Positions 31,325 through 43,523 of a stretch of 64,000 nt of DNA are shown one piece after another (the first letter of the stretch is position 1; every line of letters starts with the position of its first letter). Both the position numbers and the translations under genes were made by a program. The notes beneath the pieces are model-generated. The model was not told where the DNA came from and made no database searches. It saw only the letters and a program-made list of their open reading frames with translations. The DNA comes from Aphrocallistes beatrix (Eukaryota > Porifera > Hexactinellida > Sceptrulophora > Aphrocallistidae), in NCBI GenBank assembly GCA_963281255.1, contig OY725497.1:496001-560000 (forward strand), in the 5' to 3' direction.

Positions 31325-32646
31325 ATCACATTAACTCATGTTCTGTGTTGATACTATTTTATTTAATGACATTAATTAATTAATCATCATTATCCAATGG
31401 AGACCGAAATGCAGTTAGCAATTTATTCGGTTTCATTCCAATTGTTTCAAATTCAACTTCTAATAACTTAACATTATTATGTTATTATGTAACAACTCAT
31501 GTTACATAGCAACACATTAGAGTTAATGGCCTTCATGTTGACTTGTATTCTACGTATAGATTGTTGGTATTTTGAGAAGTCTCACGCACTTGATTGTTAT
31601 AGTTGCTGTATTCCACATTTTCATCTTAGATGGATTCCAAACACCCGACACTGCTCATATCTTTCACAGCTTGCTGCTTCCATGAACAAGTAAATACCAT
31701 AAATACATTGTAATACAAATGTCACATTATGCAATGCCTGAGTAATTTTTTATAGTCTTCTCTTTTAAAAAAATTGTATTTTGCGCGTAAATTTACCGCA
31801 CATGCATTCAAAATCTTTTCTCCGAAATAAACATTTTTCTGATTCTTTTGCATTGAATTCAAACCAACAAATACACTGTTTTGTTTGAAATATGTGACTA
31901 ATTTATCAAGCTAAATTATTTGATCTAATATATAAATAGACAATGCATTTTTGCATACGTTGTTCTACAAATTTAATTTATTTAGTATTGTCTAAACCCG
32001 ACGTAATTGATGGCATCATATAGAAACCTAGTCCATCGACAGCTTGACGATAAGAATGCACATGCATTATGAACTGTAAAAATCTAAATAACCACAAGCA
32101 AGCAACATAATACTCACAAGTTCAGTTGTAATACAGTGTAGAGATAACAATGGTGACTACATTGTAGCTGATGCACTTGGATAATGATATGCAGAAATGC
32201 TATTTATATTGTTTTGTACATAACTACGAGCTAAGTCAGTAATTATGCATTTGTGTGTTTGTGATTATAGGCCATATTGACTTTCTATTGCCATTCAACT
32301 GCTTAATACACTATCGTATTAGTATAGATAAATCTGTTATTTTGTCTAATCCTGAAATACAAAGCTTTTATTTGCTATACAATTAATTGGTATATTTGTT
32401 GTATGGAATGTTGTTTAGTAGCCACACAAAATAAAGTAAATAGGCTCTTACAATCTTTTGTTCTTGAAAACAATACTGCTTATTTTCAACCTACTTATAT
32501 ACGAACTACTGTAGAATGTTTCTGAACTTCCAAGTTTTACCAATTTAGTCTCAATATTCCGCAACTGACTTTTTTCGTTTCTTACAAACAGCTCTTTTAT
32601 CGAATTGATCAATCACTCGTTTAGTTATTACTTTTCTGGAATTCGA
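31325..32646. other. Intergenic upstream of FOXP
   Basis: 1.3 kb of AT-rich DNA, with a small open frame near 31499-31693 that resembles nothing known. As the upstream flank of a developmental regulator it may contain enhancers or a non-coding first exon, but no specific element can be supported. Confidence 0.45.
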
Positions 32647-35600
32647 ATGTCAAACAAGGCAGCAATCGCTCCAGATGATTCAGATCATAAACACAAAGTA
32701 CCTACCCCTCTCATATCGAGAGGTACCATCCCAGAAATGTGGAACAATGTGGCAGGCGACCTTGCTGTCTCGACTGTCATAGACAGGAACGATCAGATAC
32801 CGATTATTAATGGAAACGGCGAAGTTACCATGTCGTCAGGTACCTACATTCCTTTTTCGCATGATTTATGCTAATTTGTATTCTTTTACTTGTTTTCTAC
32901 ATTCATAGAAAACACAGTGGTAGTACAAGAGCCAATACAGATTCAGGCGATCAGTTCTAATTCATCTGCTTCCTCCGTCGTTGAGAATATCAACGGCTCC
33001 GTATTACCAAGTGGGGTACATATCCCTGGAATGGTGCAAGTTGTTCAGTTCTCACCGGTTGTTGACTTGCATGACAACCAAGTCCCTGAGGTATTTGAAT
33101 GATATTATAATTATATTGATATATACTGTACTACTCTTACATTACATTCCAATAACCGATCACTAAAATATTCATAAGTTTTGTCAAATTTGTGCTGTCA
33201 CACATTCGACGCGCAATTTTCAAAAGCTATAATTGTTTATAAGCAGACAAATACTGTGTTTTGAAAGATAGTTGATTGTCGAATTGACATTTTATAATAC
33301 ATCAATCCTCTTTCATATGGAAGATCAGAACGAAATATTGTTGTGTTATTAGTGCTTTGATGTTAGTGAATCAATTGGCTATATCTACAAAGTCTTTGGC
33401 GCTATTATTGCCCCAAATATTTATCGATTGCGTAAGCATTGCATATTATGTATTTGTCTGCTCTTCATGTTGTGCAATTACGACGAGGGTATAAATTATT
33501 GTTTTTGGAATTAGCGAAGCACCTGTACATATATTGTCTACCAACAACTAATTATAATATTGTAAGTTGCTTATTGCATATTGTTGTTGAAGGAGGGTAA
33601 TTACATAGTTATTGTTTATTACACAACAGCTTGCATAGTTTCAGAATGCCAAATGTTATATGTTTACATTAGAGTATCATGCTTCACCCCCTCTTCCCGT
33701 CAGCCCGTGACCCGAGACTGGGCAAGAAAGAAAATGATACTGATGAAACTACTCACAACTCTTCCAAGCACTACCTCGCTGTTAACAATATCCCACACGG
33801 CTATAGGAAGCCCACATCTCTGCCTCTCAACAATCCTAGACTTAGCAAGATGGGGAGGAGGTCATCTCCTGATCTTCGATATGTCTCTCAAGATTTGTTT
33901 CAGCAGCGACATCACTCTAGCATAGCCCACAGGTTAAAATTGATCTATATGATTATAGCTATATCAAAATATATTGTTTTATTCTTAAATCGTTATCTTA
34001 CCTATAGAGACGAGAAACTTCACAACAATGCAAATTCAACAGGTTGGGTAATCTTCTTTTATGTCTGCATACGTAGTAATTGCATCCTATTCTATTTTAT
34101 TTACTTTTTATTTACTTTTTAGAATCTATTGTTAACGAAGTTCTCTATTCTGACCAGCACTGTAGATGGCCTGATTGTAACGATAAATTTGTTGAGCACT
34201 CCGAGTTCATCATGTATGTAAACGAATTATTTAATTTAAAAATATTTGTAGGCTGACATTTTTCAATTATTTATTGTTAATTCATAGGCATTTGAATTCC
34301 TGCCACATAATGGATGAAAAGTCTATTGCCCAAATCCATATCCAAAAGAACATGGTTACTCACCTTGACCAACAGGTTAGATTTTGAGTCTACACAAACG
34401 TTTAACTTAAAGCTAAATCTAAATATGATTACCTATTCTAATAGACTTGGGTTCATCGTTTTGGACTCTATCTTACGTATTCAATTTCAATACCAGTTGA
34501 CTCAATTCTAGAATATAAAGAATTCCTTAGCGAGTCAAAAATACATGTGTAATGTTGAAAGATCTGACTGCGTAACAGCACTTTTGAAATTCATGATTTA
34601 GTAACCCAGTTATGTATGGTAGGAGTAGAGAGTTCAAAATATTTTGTAGAGCTAATGCACATCTAATGAATATTTTTAAATTCCTATAGTGCTAAGTCGT
34701 TATTAATGATGCAATCATCACGTTTTAAAACATTTGGAATGTAACTTTTTTGTTTTCCGAATACAACTTTGTATAGTTAATATAGTTTAATCATAATATG
34801 CTTCCTAAATCGAAAGTCCAGTCATACTTCAGTTTGAAATTTGGATTACTCAATAAGGCTGGAATTTGTGTTTGATTTTCCTTTTGTGATTTTTAGTTGA
34901 GGAAAAATAAGGCTCTTCTCACTGCCATGACCTCTCACCTGAACGTGCAGCCTAACCAGATCAGCTTTCGTAACAACTTTAGTTCCTCAATTCCCTTTGT
35001 CACTGCTATGGATACCGAGTCCCACGGAATCATGTCGCATTCACAAGGGGGCGAGGAAATAACTCATGTTGAAGCGACGCCATTCATCAACCCCTCTGGG
35101 GGAGACAACAGTCCATCCATAATTCCGGTGTCAATTACGCCACAGATTCATTCTCAGGGACATACTTTCACACCTCAACTCATCCCTACTGTCTACCAGA
35201 CGGCAGACTCAACTCAACATCAGCCTCTCCTCATCCTACAGCAACAACCAGGTGCCCGTCTTATCCTGCTTTCTTTCTTAATACCAGATTTAGCCTTTCT
35301 ATAGTCTGAACTTTTTATTTTATTCCTATACTTAGGTTCAACAACACTATTTCCTACGCTGTACTCATCTGCTTCCACTGGCAATATCAACCAAATAGGT
35401 ACCACTCCCATCTTAACACCTGTCTCCATATCAGGTACTGCTATATCATACTTGAGTGATAGCTAACGATTTCATTCTAATTCTGGTAATATTTAAGTAT
35501 TTATCTGTTTATTGGCTAGGCGTTCCAGAAAACACTACTCCTAGCAAAACTCCCTTCTCGATCAAATCCGAGCTCACTCCTAACATTGCGGACTTCCAGC

Positions 35601-36685
35601 TGAAATCCTTCCCGCACCCTACCGACGCCAGTCCTGGACGGAAGATGCCCCGCATGCAGCTGTTTGCAGATGTCGATGGTAAGTCTAAGAGTTTTGGTAA
35701 TTTGTGATATTCCGATTGGTTAAGATTATCTCGGTTTAGATGCTAGGAATACCTTGGAACAGTTCAAAAACATCAACAGCAGGCCACCATTCACATACGC
35801 AGCTCTCATTAGACAAGTAAGCTGAAATTCTCAATTGACGTAGTTGGGTCTATTTGTTTTCTGAATATTGACATTTTCCCCTTTTCTAGGCTATCATTGA
35901 GTCAGAAAACCGAAACCTTACACTCAACGAGATATATAATTGGTTTTCAAGAAACTTTATCTACTTTAGAGATAATGCTCCTACCTGGAAGGTTCGTCAA
36001 TTCACTAAGCATGAGATAACCATTATGAGTGCATTCTAATTATGTTTTCATTAAATTTACAATAGATTAGAAGTTATTGTATTTTAGGGAATCCTTGTTT
36101 GTGTTTTCTTTACGATAGATTATACATTCTTTATTTATTATTCACTCATATTTAGAATGCCATTCGCCATAACCTATCTCTACACAAATGCTTCCAACGA
36201 GTTGAGTTGACTAGCCAGAGAGGCGCAGTGTGGACTGTCAACGATGAATTATTCAAAAGGAGGAAGACGGTAATCAGGACGTAAGTCACGTTGTGCTACT
36301 TTCAGTGTTGTTAGTTTCCTACATTGGTTAATTAGTCTAATTGCACTTGTTTAGACCTTATCAAGATGAAAATGCAAATGAAGCAACGTTATTCATTCAC
36401 GACCCTCAAGACTCTCATAACCTTACACCACTACACAATTATTCTCTTTCTTCTTCCCGAGAAAAATTATTTTTAAACGAGACAATCAGCGAAATAAAGA
36501 ATGAGGATTCTACGGATCTTACTCCAATTCATTTTGATTCTAAGAAATTGAATTTGTCAGGTGCTAACCCAGAAGCGATGGATACTGGACTTAATATTAA
36601 GATAGAAAATGATCCGGATTTAGAGAACCATGAATCAATTAACACAGAGAAAATATTTCAAGTAAACCTTCATTCGACTGAGTAA
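32647..36685 (+). CDS. FOXP: FOXP forkhead transcription factor (13 exons)
   Basis: Exons 32647-32839, 32909-33090, 33673-33932, 34008-34042, 34123-34213, 34288-34375, 34897-35251, 35336-35434, 35520-35678, 35740-35816, 35890-35991, 36156-36280 and 36355-36685 all join in frame with GT-AG sites to 698 residues. The FOXP signature order is complete. A C2H2 zinc finger (about 235-262; [20 protein letters not shown], then NSCH) and the adjacent leucine-zipper-like helix ([11 protein letters not shown] then [15 protein letters not shown]) mediate dimerisation. A Ser/Thr/Pro-rich linker follows, then the forkhead domain (about 497-588): [45 protein letters not shown] and [15 protein letters not shown]. 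Unlike vertebrate FOXP1/2/4 there is no poly-Q tract. The N-terminal exons (before 33673) are the least certain; the 35-bp exon at 34008 is required to keep frame. Confidence 0.92.
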
Positions 36686-37758
36686 GTAATATTGTAATTA
36701 TAAACCATACTCTAGCTCTATCACAAGTCAATTAATTATATCAGTAGTCAAATAAATTTTTGCAAGTTAACCCTAGTTTAAAGTTTTTTGCATTCGTTTG
36801 TTTATGTCCGCTTAATGAGAGTTTTTCTAAGTTCGTTTGGTTATGGTTTCAATCAGATAAACAGATCGGACTGGTGCTCATTGCATAAGCATTGCAATTA
36901 TTTCACGAATAGATGATTTTGTTACTTTTTTGGGATATTTCCAGATAATTGAATAGAAGTTGATGTACTTAGGATGGAGTCATACATGCAATTTGATGCA
37001 ATAATGTATTAAAGTTCTATTATTGAATCCATATTCAGCACTAAATTGTAGGTATTTTATTGTCATTTTTGACGAAATAACTTGTTTAATCGTGTTTCAG
37101 ACTGGGGTCTTTTTTTACAAATTCCAACTCGATCAATCCTCAACACACACTACACTTATGAAATGATTTGCTCCCTCACTAGCAATCATGACATCATACA
37201 TGAACTCTAAAGGATTGAATCAAGGCTAAAAATATGCCAAAACAGCTGGAATTTAATATTAATTACAAATATTTTTGCTCTCTTTATTTTAGAAACCATT
37301 TATTTTCTTGTAGTCAACCAACTGACATACATGAATGCACTGATTCAGGCCAACTCGCCTAGCTTTCATCTATTTAATCTTTCGCGTATTTCTCAAGCCA
37401 CTAGCACATGCAAGCAATAACATATCATATCTTAGTGTCTCCGCGTATCAATTTAATAATGTGATCCTATCTTTTCCATCTCTGCACAGCTTCTATCGAA
37501 GGACGCATTAAACAAATTCTTAGTTTTCGATATTCTTACGTGATGCATAATTTCTTTGTATAAATTGTAGAGATTAACTGAAGTTGAACTGCTATATCTT
37601 TAATAAGGCTGATTGATGTTATATAGATTTCATTATGTATTAAAATTCTATACTAAGCACGTAATGGAGGAATTAAATTAGCTGCAAACTCCAAAATTAT
37701 TTTCAAATTTATACTTTAGAAAGGGTTTTACTGACATTAATTAATAATTTACAGATAC
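36686..37758. other. Intergenic between FOXP and MGLL
   Basis: 1.07 kb, AT-rich. It probably contains the FOXP 3' UTR. No open frame of note, repeat or RNA gene. Confidence 0.5.
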
Positions 37759-38730
37759 ATGGCAACAGCCTTGAAGGGCAGCGATGTTTTAGTTCACGAT
37801 AGTCAAGTGGTAGCTGCTCCTTATGCTCCGCAAGACTCAGTAGAACAGAGCTTGAGCGCATTAGATAAACTTCGAAGTCTTTCACGAGACAAATCAAATG
37901 TTAGAGAGTTCACTAATGCTGACGGTGTGAATATCCATTGTCGATTCTGGGCTCCATCCACTACTGAGACAAAAGCTCTGTTGTGTATTGTCCATGGTTA
38001 TGCAGACCATTGCATGCGTTTCGCTGGGTATGGAGAAGAATTCTCGAAGCATGGCATCCTTGTTTTTGCTCAAGACCTAGCAGGGTTTGGGCGTAGCGGG
38101 GCCAGAAGAGGACCAGCAGATGATCTGCACACCTACGTGCGAGATGTGGTCCAGCACACGGAGATGATGCGGGCTAAATACGAGCAGCTTCCGATATTCA
38201 TATACGGCCATTCTCTAGGCGCGGTCTTAGCAATTAATGCTGTGTTAGAAAACCGAGATTTGTTCAGAGGTCTAATCGTATCTGGAAGTAATTGCAATTT
38301 ATCCTTACAATATGGAAAAATATCCATTTTTATGATTCAGTGTCTGGGAAGAATGGCTCCGTCAATGACTATAATGAAATCAAATTTAAGTCTGACAACT
38401 CGTGACGAAACCGAGATCGAAAAAATAAGGCAGGACCCCCTGATATACAAAGAGACGATGAAATTTGGATTTGTCACTTCTTTTATCAAGTACCTGGAAA
38501 CAGTTAAGCCTAGACTTGGAGAGATAACACTGCCGATTTTCATCACCCATGGCGAATTAGATGTGCTAGCAATACCAGAGAATGCGAATTATGTCTATGA
38601 GAGTGTCTCGAGCACAGATAAGAGTGTGGAGGTGTGGAGAGGATGCAAGCACTCTCTTCAACACGAGCTGGAGCCTGAGAGAAGCGAGGTGTTGGAGAGA
38701 TATGTTCAGTGGATCCTGGACAGACTCTGA
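37759..38730 (+). CDS. MGLL: Monoglyceride lipase-like serine hydrolase, intronless
   Basis: Monoglyceride lipase hydrolyses monoacylglycerols, including 2-arachidonoylglycerol in animals that make it, to glycerol and fatty acid. The 323-residue protein is an alpha/beta hydrolase of the Hydrolase_4 group. It has HGYADH (79-84, oxyanion region), QDLAGFGRSGARRG in the canonical place, nucleophile elbow GHSLG with Ser152, Asp268 in FITHGELDVL, and His298 in CKHSLQHE, which together form the catalytic triad. The cap region (about 180-230) carries hydrophobic stretches suited to membrane association. Relative to human MGLL (303 residues) there is an N-terminal extension of about 30. The elbow has GHSLG in place of the usual GHSMG. 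A related lysophospholipase role cannot be excluded. Confidence 0.88.
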   Translation: MATALKGSDVLVHDSQVVAAPYAPQDSVEQSLSALDKLRSLSRDKSNVREFTNADGVNIHCRFWAPSTTETKALLCIVHGYADHCMRFAGYGEEFSKHGILVFAQDLAGFGRSGARRGPADDLHTYVRDVVQHTEMMRAKYEQLPIFIYGHSLGAVLAINAVLENRDLFRGLIVSGSNCNLSLQYGKISIFMIQCLGRMAPSMTIMKSNLSLTTRDETEIEKIRQDPLIYKETMKFGFVTSFIKYLETVKPRLGEITLPIFITHGELDVLAIPENANYVYESVSSTDKSVEVWRGCKHSLQHELEPERSEVLERYVQWILDRL

Positions 38731-38963
38731 TTTGATCTATTTTACATACGAGAATTATAGTATATGTAACTTGGGAGATTTTCGGTATTCATTATGAACA
38801 TCTGCTTTTGTAAGATGTATATATGCATTTTTAGTTGAGTACCATTTTCTGTCGTGAATTCAGCTCTTCTTTTCCAGATGAATATCTAAGTTTGAGGGTA
38901 ATGCATTGGCTTTAGATTTTTATTATAATACAACATTATTATATATTTCTTATTAATAATCCA

Positions 38964-41354
38964 ATGTTTTCTACGTTTAGTATTTATTACACAATAATCA
39001 GAAGAATGATACCCTATAGTTCCATTTTCATCTTCACCGCTCTGTCTATATTACAGATGGCGAATGGTTACACATACCTAGTGAATTACACCTCTCTGAA
39101 CACACCCTACCGTGACACGGTAGTAAGAAATGAGACACACACTTTCATTTTCACTTCTACTGATGGCACGCATAGAATGTTTACAAATCTCTCGTACACA
39201 ACAACACAACAACACCCTCTATTCTGCTACATCCAGTATGAAGATACGTTACAAACCTCTGAGCTCCCTTTTTCACACTACCAATCATATTCAGTTACTT
39301 TTCCACGGAACTCAGCAGCCCGCACATTGTGTTTACAAAAGCCCGGTATTCTAATTCGTTTGTGGTTTGAGACTTTTTCAGATACGCCTATTTCCTATTC
39401 ATTCTCGCTCATAAACATTCCCACCAATGTCTTGCAGTTGAACAAGCCAGTTTCAGCGCGAACTGCTCCATCAGAACCCATTTACTTCTCTTATGAGATA
39501 GACACGGATTACTTTGACGTCATCATTTCATCGCAATCCATTCTGTGCAGTATTGTTTCCATCCATGAAGGTGTGTGTCCTCCTAATGACCAGCTGAACA
39601 CCATTGGGTCGCAAGGTTTTGAAATGACAATGAGGACAAAAGCGAGTCTAACATTGAAGCGAAGTGATTTCACAGGCAATTCCTTGTTTGTAGTTATCAT
39701 TGGGGCTCCAGCTGAGAATTGTGACATTAGAACGGAATTTTCTAGCAATGAAACTTCAGATGATTATTCTAAAAGTGTCAACGTTCTCGTCGCACCATCA
39801 CCACCTCCAGCTGAATACTGGAGAGGAATTCTCTTCTCGGCATTTGTTTTCTTCTTTCCCTTTCTTGTAGTTGCTCTCTACTATGCATTTGAGATAGGAG
39901 CTAATTTTTTTTGTCCTCAATTCAAGTGGAGATATCTCTGCTTTTCCATTGAAATACGACTGTTTCCTCTTGGTGATATTCCGATACAACTATCTACATA
40001 CAACAGACCTAAATCAGAGGAGGATGCTGTGGATTCTATAGAATTCTCAGATGCTAAAGAACCTAAAATAATCACGAAATATCGTGAGAAACATTCAAAA
40101 TATGTCACAAGAGAACTCATGCTTCCAGACCAGTTTACCAAGCCCCATTCAGTTCTAAGAAGAAAGTTCTACTCTTTTCTCTACTTCATTCTCGTCCTGT
40201 CTGTTTTCTACGGTCTTCCTGCTATCCAGATAGCTTTAGACGAGCTAAGCCTATTGGACCTGACTAACAATCAAGACCTGTGCTACTACAACTTCCGTTG
40301 TGAGAGAGGATTATACTCGATTCGTGCGTTTAACAATCTTCTAAGTAACGGTGCCTACGTCTCCTATGGAGTACTGTTTCTCTTCATCACCGTTATGCGA
40401 AGCGCTTCGTACAGAGTACAGCAACGTAGGATTCCTCCGGGCAAGGAGTGTGGAGTTCCGTACTTTTTCGGTATATACTATGCAATGGGTATTGCACTGG
40501 TTGTTCAGGGTGTCATGAGCACGATTTATCACACCTGCCCTACCCGTTCCAATTACCAGTTTGATATCTCGTTCATGTTTATCATGTTGAGTCTTATAAT
40601 GGTCAAATTGTATCAACAAAGACACCCAGACGGTAATATGAAGGCTGTGAAAGCCTTTCTCTTCATTTCATGCGCCATTGCTCTCTCTACAATTGGTCTC
40701 TGGCATGGTAGGACCTATTTCGTGTTGATTAGAATAATTTATCTCGTTTTAGTAATTTTATTCTCTGCTCTCGTAATTGTTGCAATCTATTACTTCGGGT
40801 CACCTCTATTAAGTATTGTTCCACTTTATGATTGTTTCGTGAAGAGAAAACCGATTCAAGCCGCAAAGGTATTAGTAACCATCAAGCATAACCGATCTCG
40901 TTTTTTTCAAATTGGTTGCTATCTTTTTGGAACTGTTCTCGTTCTCGGACTGATGTTTTCAGTTGACGCGATCCCAGACTTCCCCTCTGTCATCCTCTAC
41001 ACATTTATTTTTAATTTCGCTCTTTACTTCCTGTATTACTGGGTGATGAAATTCGTGAAGAGAGAATTCAAACAGCGGCCCCACGTGTTTGTTACATCTT
41101 TTATACTATTTATTTTCAGTGTAATTTGCTGGGTATTTGCGCTCGCTTTTTACTTTCACAAAGTTAAGCAATGGAGAGAACCTCCTTCAGCTTCCCGTGA
41201 GAGAAATGTTCAATGCATTCTCTTGGATTTTTACGATTATCACGACATCTGGCACTTCCTCTCAGCTCTTGCTCTCTTTTCTATGTACCTGTCTACTCTG
41301 ACTATTGATGACAATCTGATATTTGTCAAAAGGGAGAATATCAATATTTTTTAG
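38964..41354 (+). CDS. SIDT: SID1/SIDT transmembrane family protein, intronless
   Basis: SID1-family proteins are large multi-pass membrane proteins linked to double-stranded RNA transport and to cholesterol handling. The frame encodes 796 residues from 38964. A second in-frame ATG at 39006 starts directly with a good signal peptide (MIPYSSIFIFTALSILQMANG), so 782 residues is a strong alternative. Then come an extracellular beta-rich domain with many N-glycosylation sites (to about residue 285), a first membrane helix (FSAFVFFFPFLVVALYYAF), a cytosolic loop (about 310-395) and roughly ten further helices. The C-terminal signature DYHDIWHFLSALALFSMYL contains the conserved Asp/His cluster that binds metal in family structures. 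CERGLYSIRAFNNLLSN and GIYYAMGIALVVQGVMSTIY are also typical. One gene is visible; family assignment is firm. Confidence 0.93.
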   Translation: MFSTFSIYYTIIRRMIPYSSIFIFTALSILQMANGYTYLVNYTSLNTPYRDTVVRNETHTFIFTSTDGTHRMFTNLSYTTTQQHPLFCYIQYEDTLQTSELPFSHYQSYSVTFPRNSAARTLCLQKPGILIRLWFETFSDTPISYSFSLINIPTNVLQLNKPVSARTAPSEPIYFSYEIDTDYFDVIISSQSILCSIVSIHEGVCPPNDQLNTIGSQGFEMTMRTKASLTLKRSDFTGNSLFVVIIGAPAENCDIRTEFSSNETSDDYSKSVNVLVAPSPPPAEYWRGILFSAFVFFFPFLVVALYYAFEIGANFFCPQFKWRYLCFSIEIRLFPLGDIPIQLSTYNRPKSEEDAVDSIEFSDAKEPKIITKYREKHSKYVTRELMLPDQFTKPHSVLRRKFYSFLYFILVLSVFYGLPAIQIALDELSLLDLTNNQDLCYYNFRCERGLYSIRAFNNLLSNGAYVSYGVLFLFITVMRSASYRVQQRRIPPGKECGVPYFFGIYYAMGIALVVQGVMSTIYHTCPTRSNYQFDISFMFIMLSLIMVKLYQQRHPDGNMKAVKAFLFISCAIALSTIGLWHGRTYFVLIRIIYLVLVILFSALVIVAIYYFGSPLLSIVPLYDCFVKRKPIQAAKVLVTIKHNRSRFFQIGCYLFGTVLVLGLMFSVDAIPDFPSVILYTFIFNFALYFLYYWVMKFVKREFKQRPHVFVTSFILFIFSVICWVFALAFYFHKVKQWREPPSASRERNVQCILLDFYDYHDIWHFLSALALFSMYLSTLTIDDNLIFVKRENINIF

Positions 41355-41641
41355 ATTTTAGTTTAATCTATTAATTACTTATTCAACTTATTTTTTGTAA
41401 TCTAAATTGAAAAAAGCTATTTTTAAATTATTTAAAATTTTAGTAGTAACATTTTTCTAAGATTGGTATGATGGGAACATTCCGTCGATCTGTGTCCGAT
41501 AGTGCAACTACAGAATAATACCAATCTGAAGTTGAAAAGTGCACAAATTATTTCGTTGGAGTGACATTTTGATTCAACATACAATTTTGCAGCTCAGATG
41601 TCTAATATTTTCCAATTAGTGATTAGCGAATTTCAATTTTA

Positions 41642-43379
41642 ATGGCAGATCTCTACGCGTTTGATATCGACGCCATCATTTCAGAGCTTCTAGAAGGTGC
41701 GATACTTTTTGAACGACAAAGTTGAGGATATTTATCAATAGGTTAACACTCCTTTGTTAATTTAATAAGCTCGCGGTTCTCCTGATAAGAAGATTACCAC
41801 AAAGCTGTCAGACAGTGACATTAAGAATCTCTGTCTCAAGTCCAGAGACATATTTCTAAGCCAGCCCACTCTCTTAGAGCTAAACTCGCCTCTAAAGATC
41901 TGTGGTTAGTAGCTGTTGCATGATACTTGTCTACTTAATAGTACACGAATGCAGATATTTCGTCCACCAGTTCCAATGATAGCGTTCTTGGCAGATTTTT
42001 TTCCTCCGTAGCATTATAAAAAATCGGAATTAATCGCTGATTTCAACAAATGTTCTCATACCTACGTATTAAGTATGTCTGACCGTTTAAATAATATTCA
42101 TGAGGGATCTATTATCCTGTTACACTGTCTCTTGCAGGAGATATCCACGCACAGTACCCAGATCTGCTGCGGCTATTCGAGATAGGCGGTTTCCCCCCTG
42201 AAGCTAGCTACCTGTTCTTGGGAAACTATGTGGATCATGGCAGAAATCCTATAGAGACGATTTGTCTCCTACTCGCCTACAAGATAAAGTATCCGGAAAA
42301 CATTTTCTTGCTAAGAGGGAGCCATGAATGTGCCTGTATTAACCGAATATACGGATTTTATGACAGCTGTAAGGCGTGGGAATATTATAGCTGTGAAGAC
42401 CAGTGGAGTCTCATTTTAAAATGACTTTTAGATTTTGAATAATAATAAAATTATTGTGAAATCGTTTCTAGGTAAGAGAAGTTATTCAATTCGACTTTGG
42501 AAAACATTTAATGATTGCTTTAATTGTCTTCCGATTGCAGCCATTGTGAATAAGAAGATTTTCTGTTGTCATGGAGGTTAGTGGAATGCAAAACCCAGTC
42601 TGGATCTGTTTCAATTTAGAGTGGTGACAGTTCTGACCGATTGGCGGTACAATTAATAAGTGTGAAATTATCTAAACATTTAATCAAACAACTTACAATT
42701 AGTAGCTCGTTAGTTATCTCCTTGTTAGGACTCTCTCCTGATCTCAAGAAACTCAAACAGATCAATCAAATCGAGAGACCCAGGGATGTACCCGATTCAG
42801 GTATTGACTAGATTGGTAGTTCTGGTTAGCTCATACAGTGCCATGGTAGCTATTCTATGATGTCTTGGTAGGTCTGTTGTGTGATCTTCTGTGGTCGGAT
42901 CCAGACGACCGATTAGGCTGGGCAGAAAATGACCGAGGAATCTCTTACACTTTCGGTCCTGATATAATCTCAAATTTTCTACATAAACACGGTCTGGACC
43001 TTATTTGCAGAGGACATCAGGTATGCCTTTGTTTCATTTGCAAAAATTGATGAAGTTGATTACAACAGTTTAAGCTTGTAGATAGTTGAAGATGGGTATG
43101 AATTCTTTGCAAAGAGAAAACTGCTCACTCTGTGTAGCGCTCCGAATTTCGGGGGTTTTCATGATAATGATGGAGCGATGTTGTGTGTGGATAAAGATTC
43201 AGTGTGCTCACTCCAGGTAATATATATTCCTAGTTGGTAGCTACTATGCGGGTATGCATCATATACACGTACGTATTTGTCTTTATATTGTTTTTTCATA
43301 GCCATTGCCATCAGTCGGAAAGAAGGAAGCCAAGTACCAATACAACGCGATCAAACAAACTTTCAAACCAGGAAAATAA
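41642..43379 (+). CDS. Divergent PP1-type protein phosphatase, predicted catalytically impaired (8 exons)
   Basis: Exons 41642-41696, 41770-41904, 42138-42368, 42472-42576, 42729-42800, 42872-43020, 43082-43216 and 43302-43379 join in frame with GT-AG sites to 319 residues, nearly co-linear with PP1 (330). Much is PP1-like: [65 protein letters not shown]. Invariant residues are changed: GDYVDRG reads G-N93-YVD-H97-G (PP1 Asp92 and Arg96), GNHE reads G-S125-HE (PP1 Asn124), GDIHG reads GDIHA, and SAPNYC reads SAPNFG. Asp92 and Asn124 are metal ligands. His66, His125, His173 and His248 equivalents remain. Intact frame and splice sites argue against a dead gene. It may bind PP1 partners without catalysis, or have altered metal use; this is inference. 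Confidence 0.88.
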
Positions 43380-43523
43380 TTCTGTTTTTGTTGTATCTCT
43401 CAGAAATGTTGTGTATTTTCATTACGACATTATAATCGCATATTTTTCTTTAAAAACCAAAACCAATTTAAATAATACACTTTTTGATTTTATTGTCACT
43501 ATTGTTGAGCTAGCAATTGGTCA

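Noticed and set aside
33581..33925. Alternative frame over FOXP exon 3
   Set aside because: It would need an acceptor at 33698 and stops at once after; the frame beginning at 33673 splices in phase with both neighbours.
41642..43379. PP1-like gene as a processed pseudogene
   Set aside because: It keeps seven introns with proper splice sites and an uninterrupted frame, so it is not a retrocopy; catalytic loss is the better reading.
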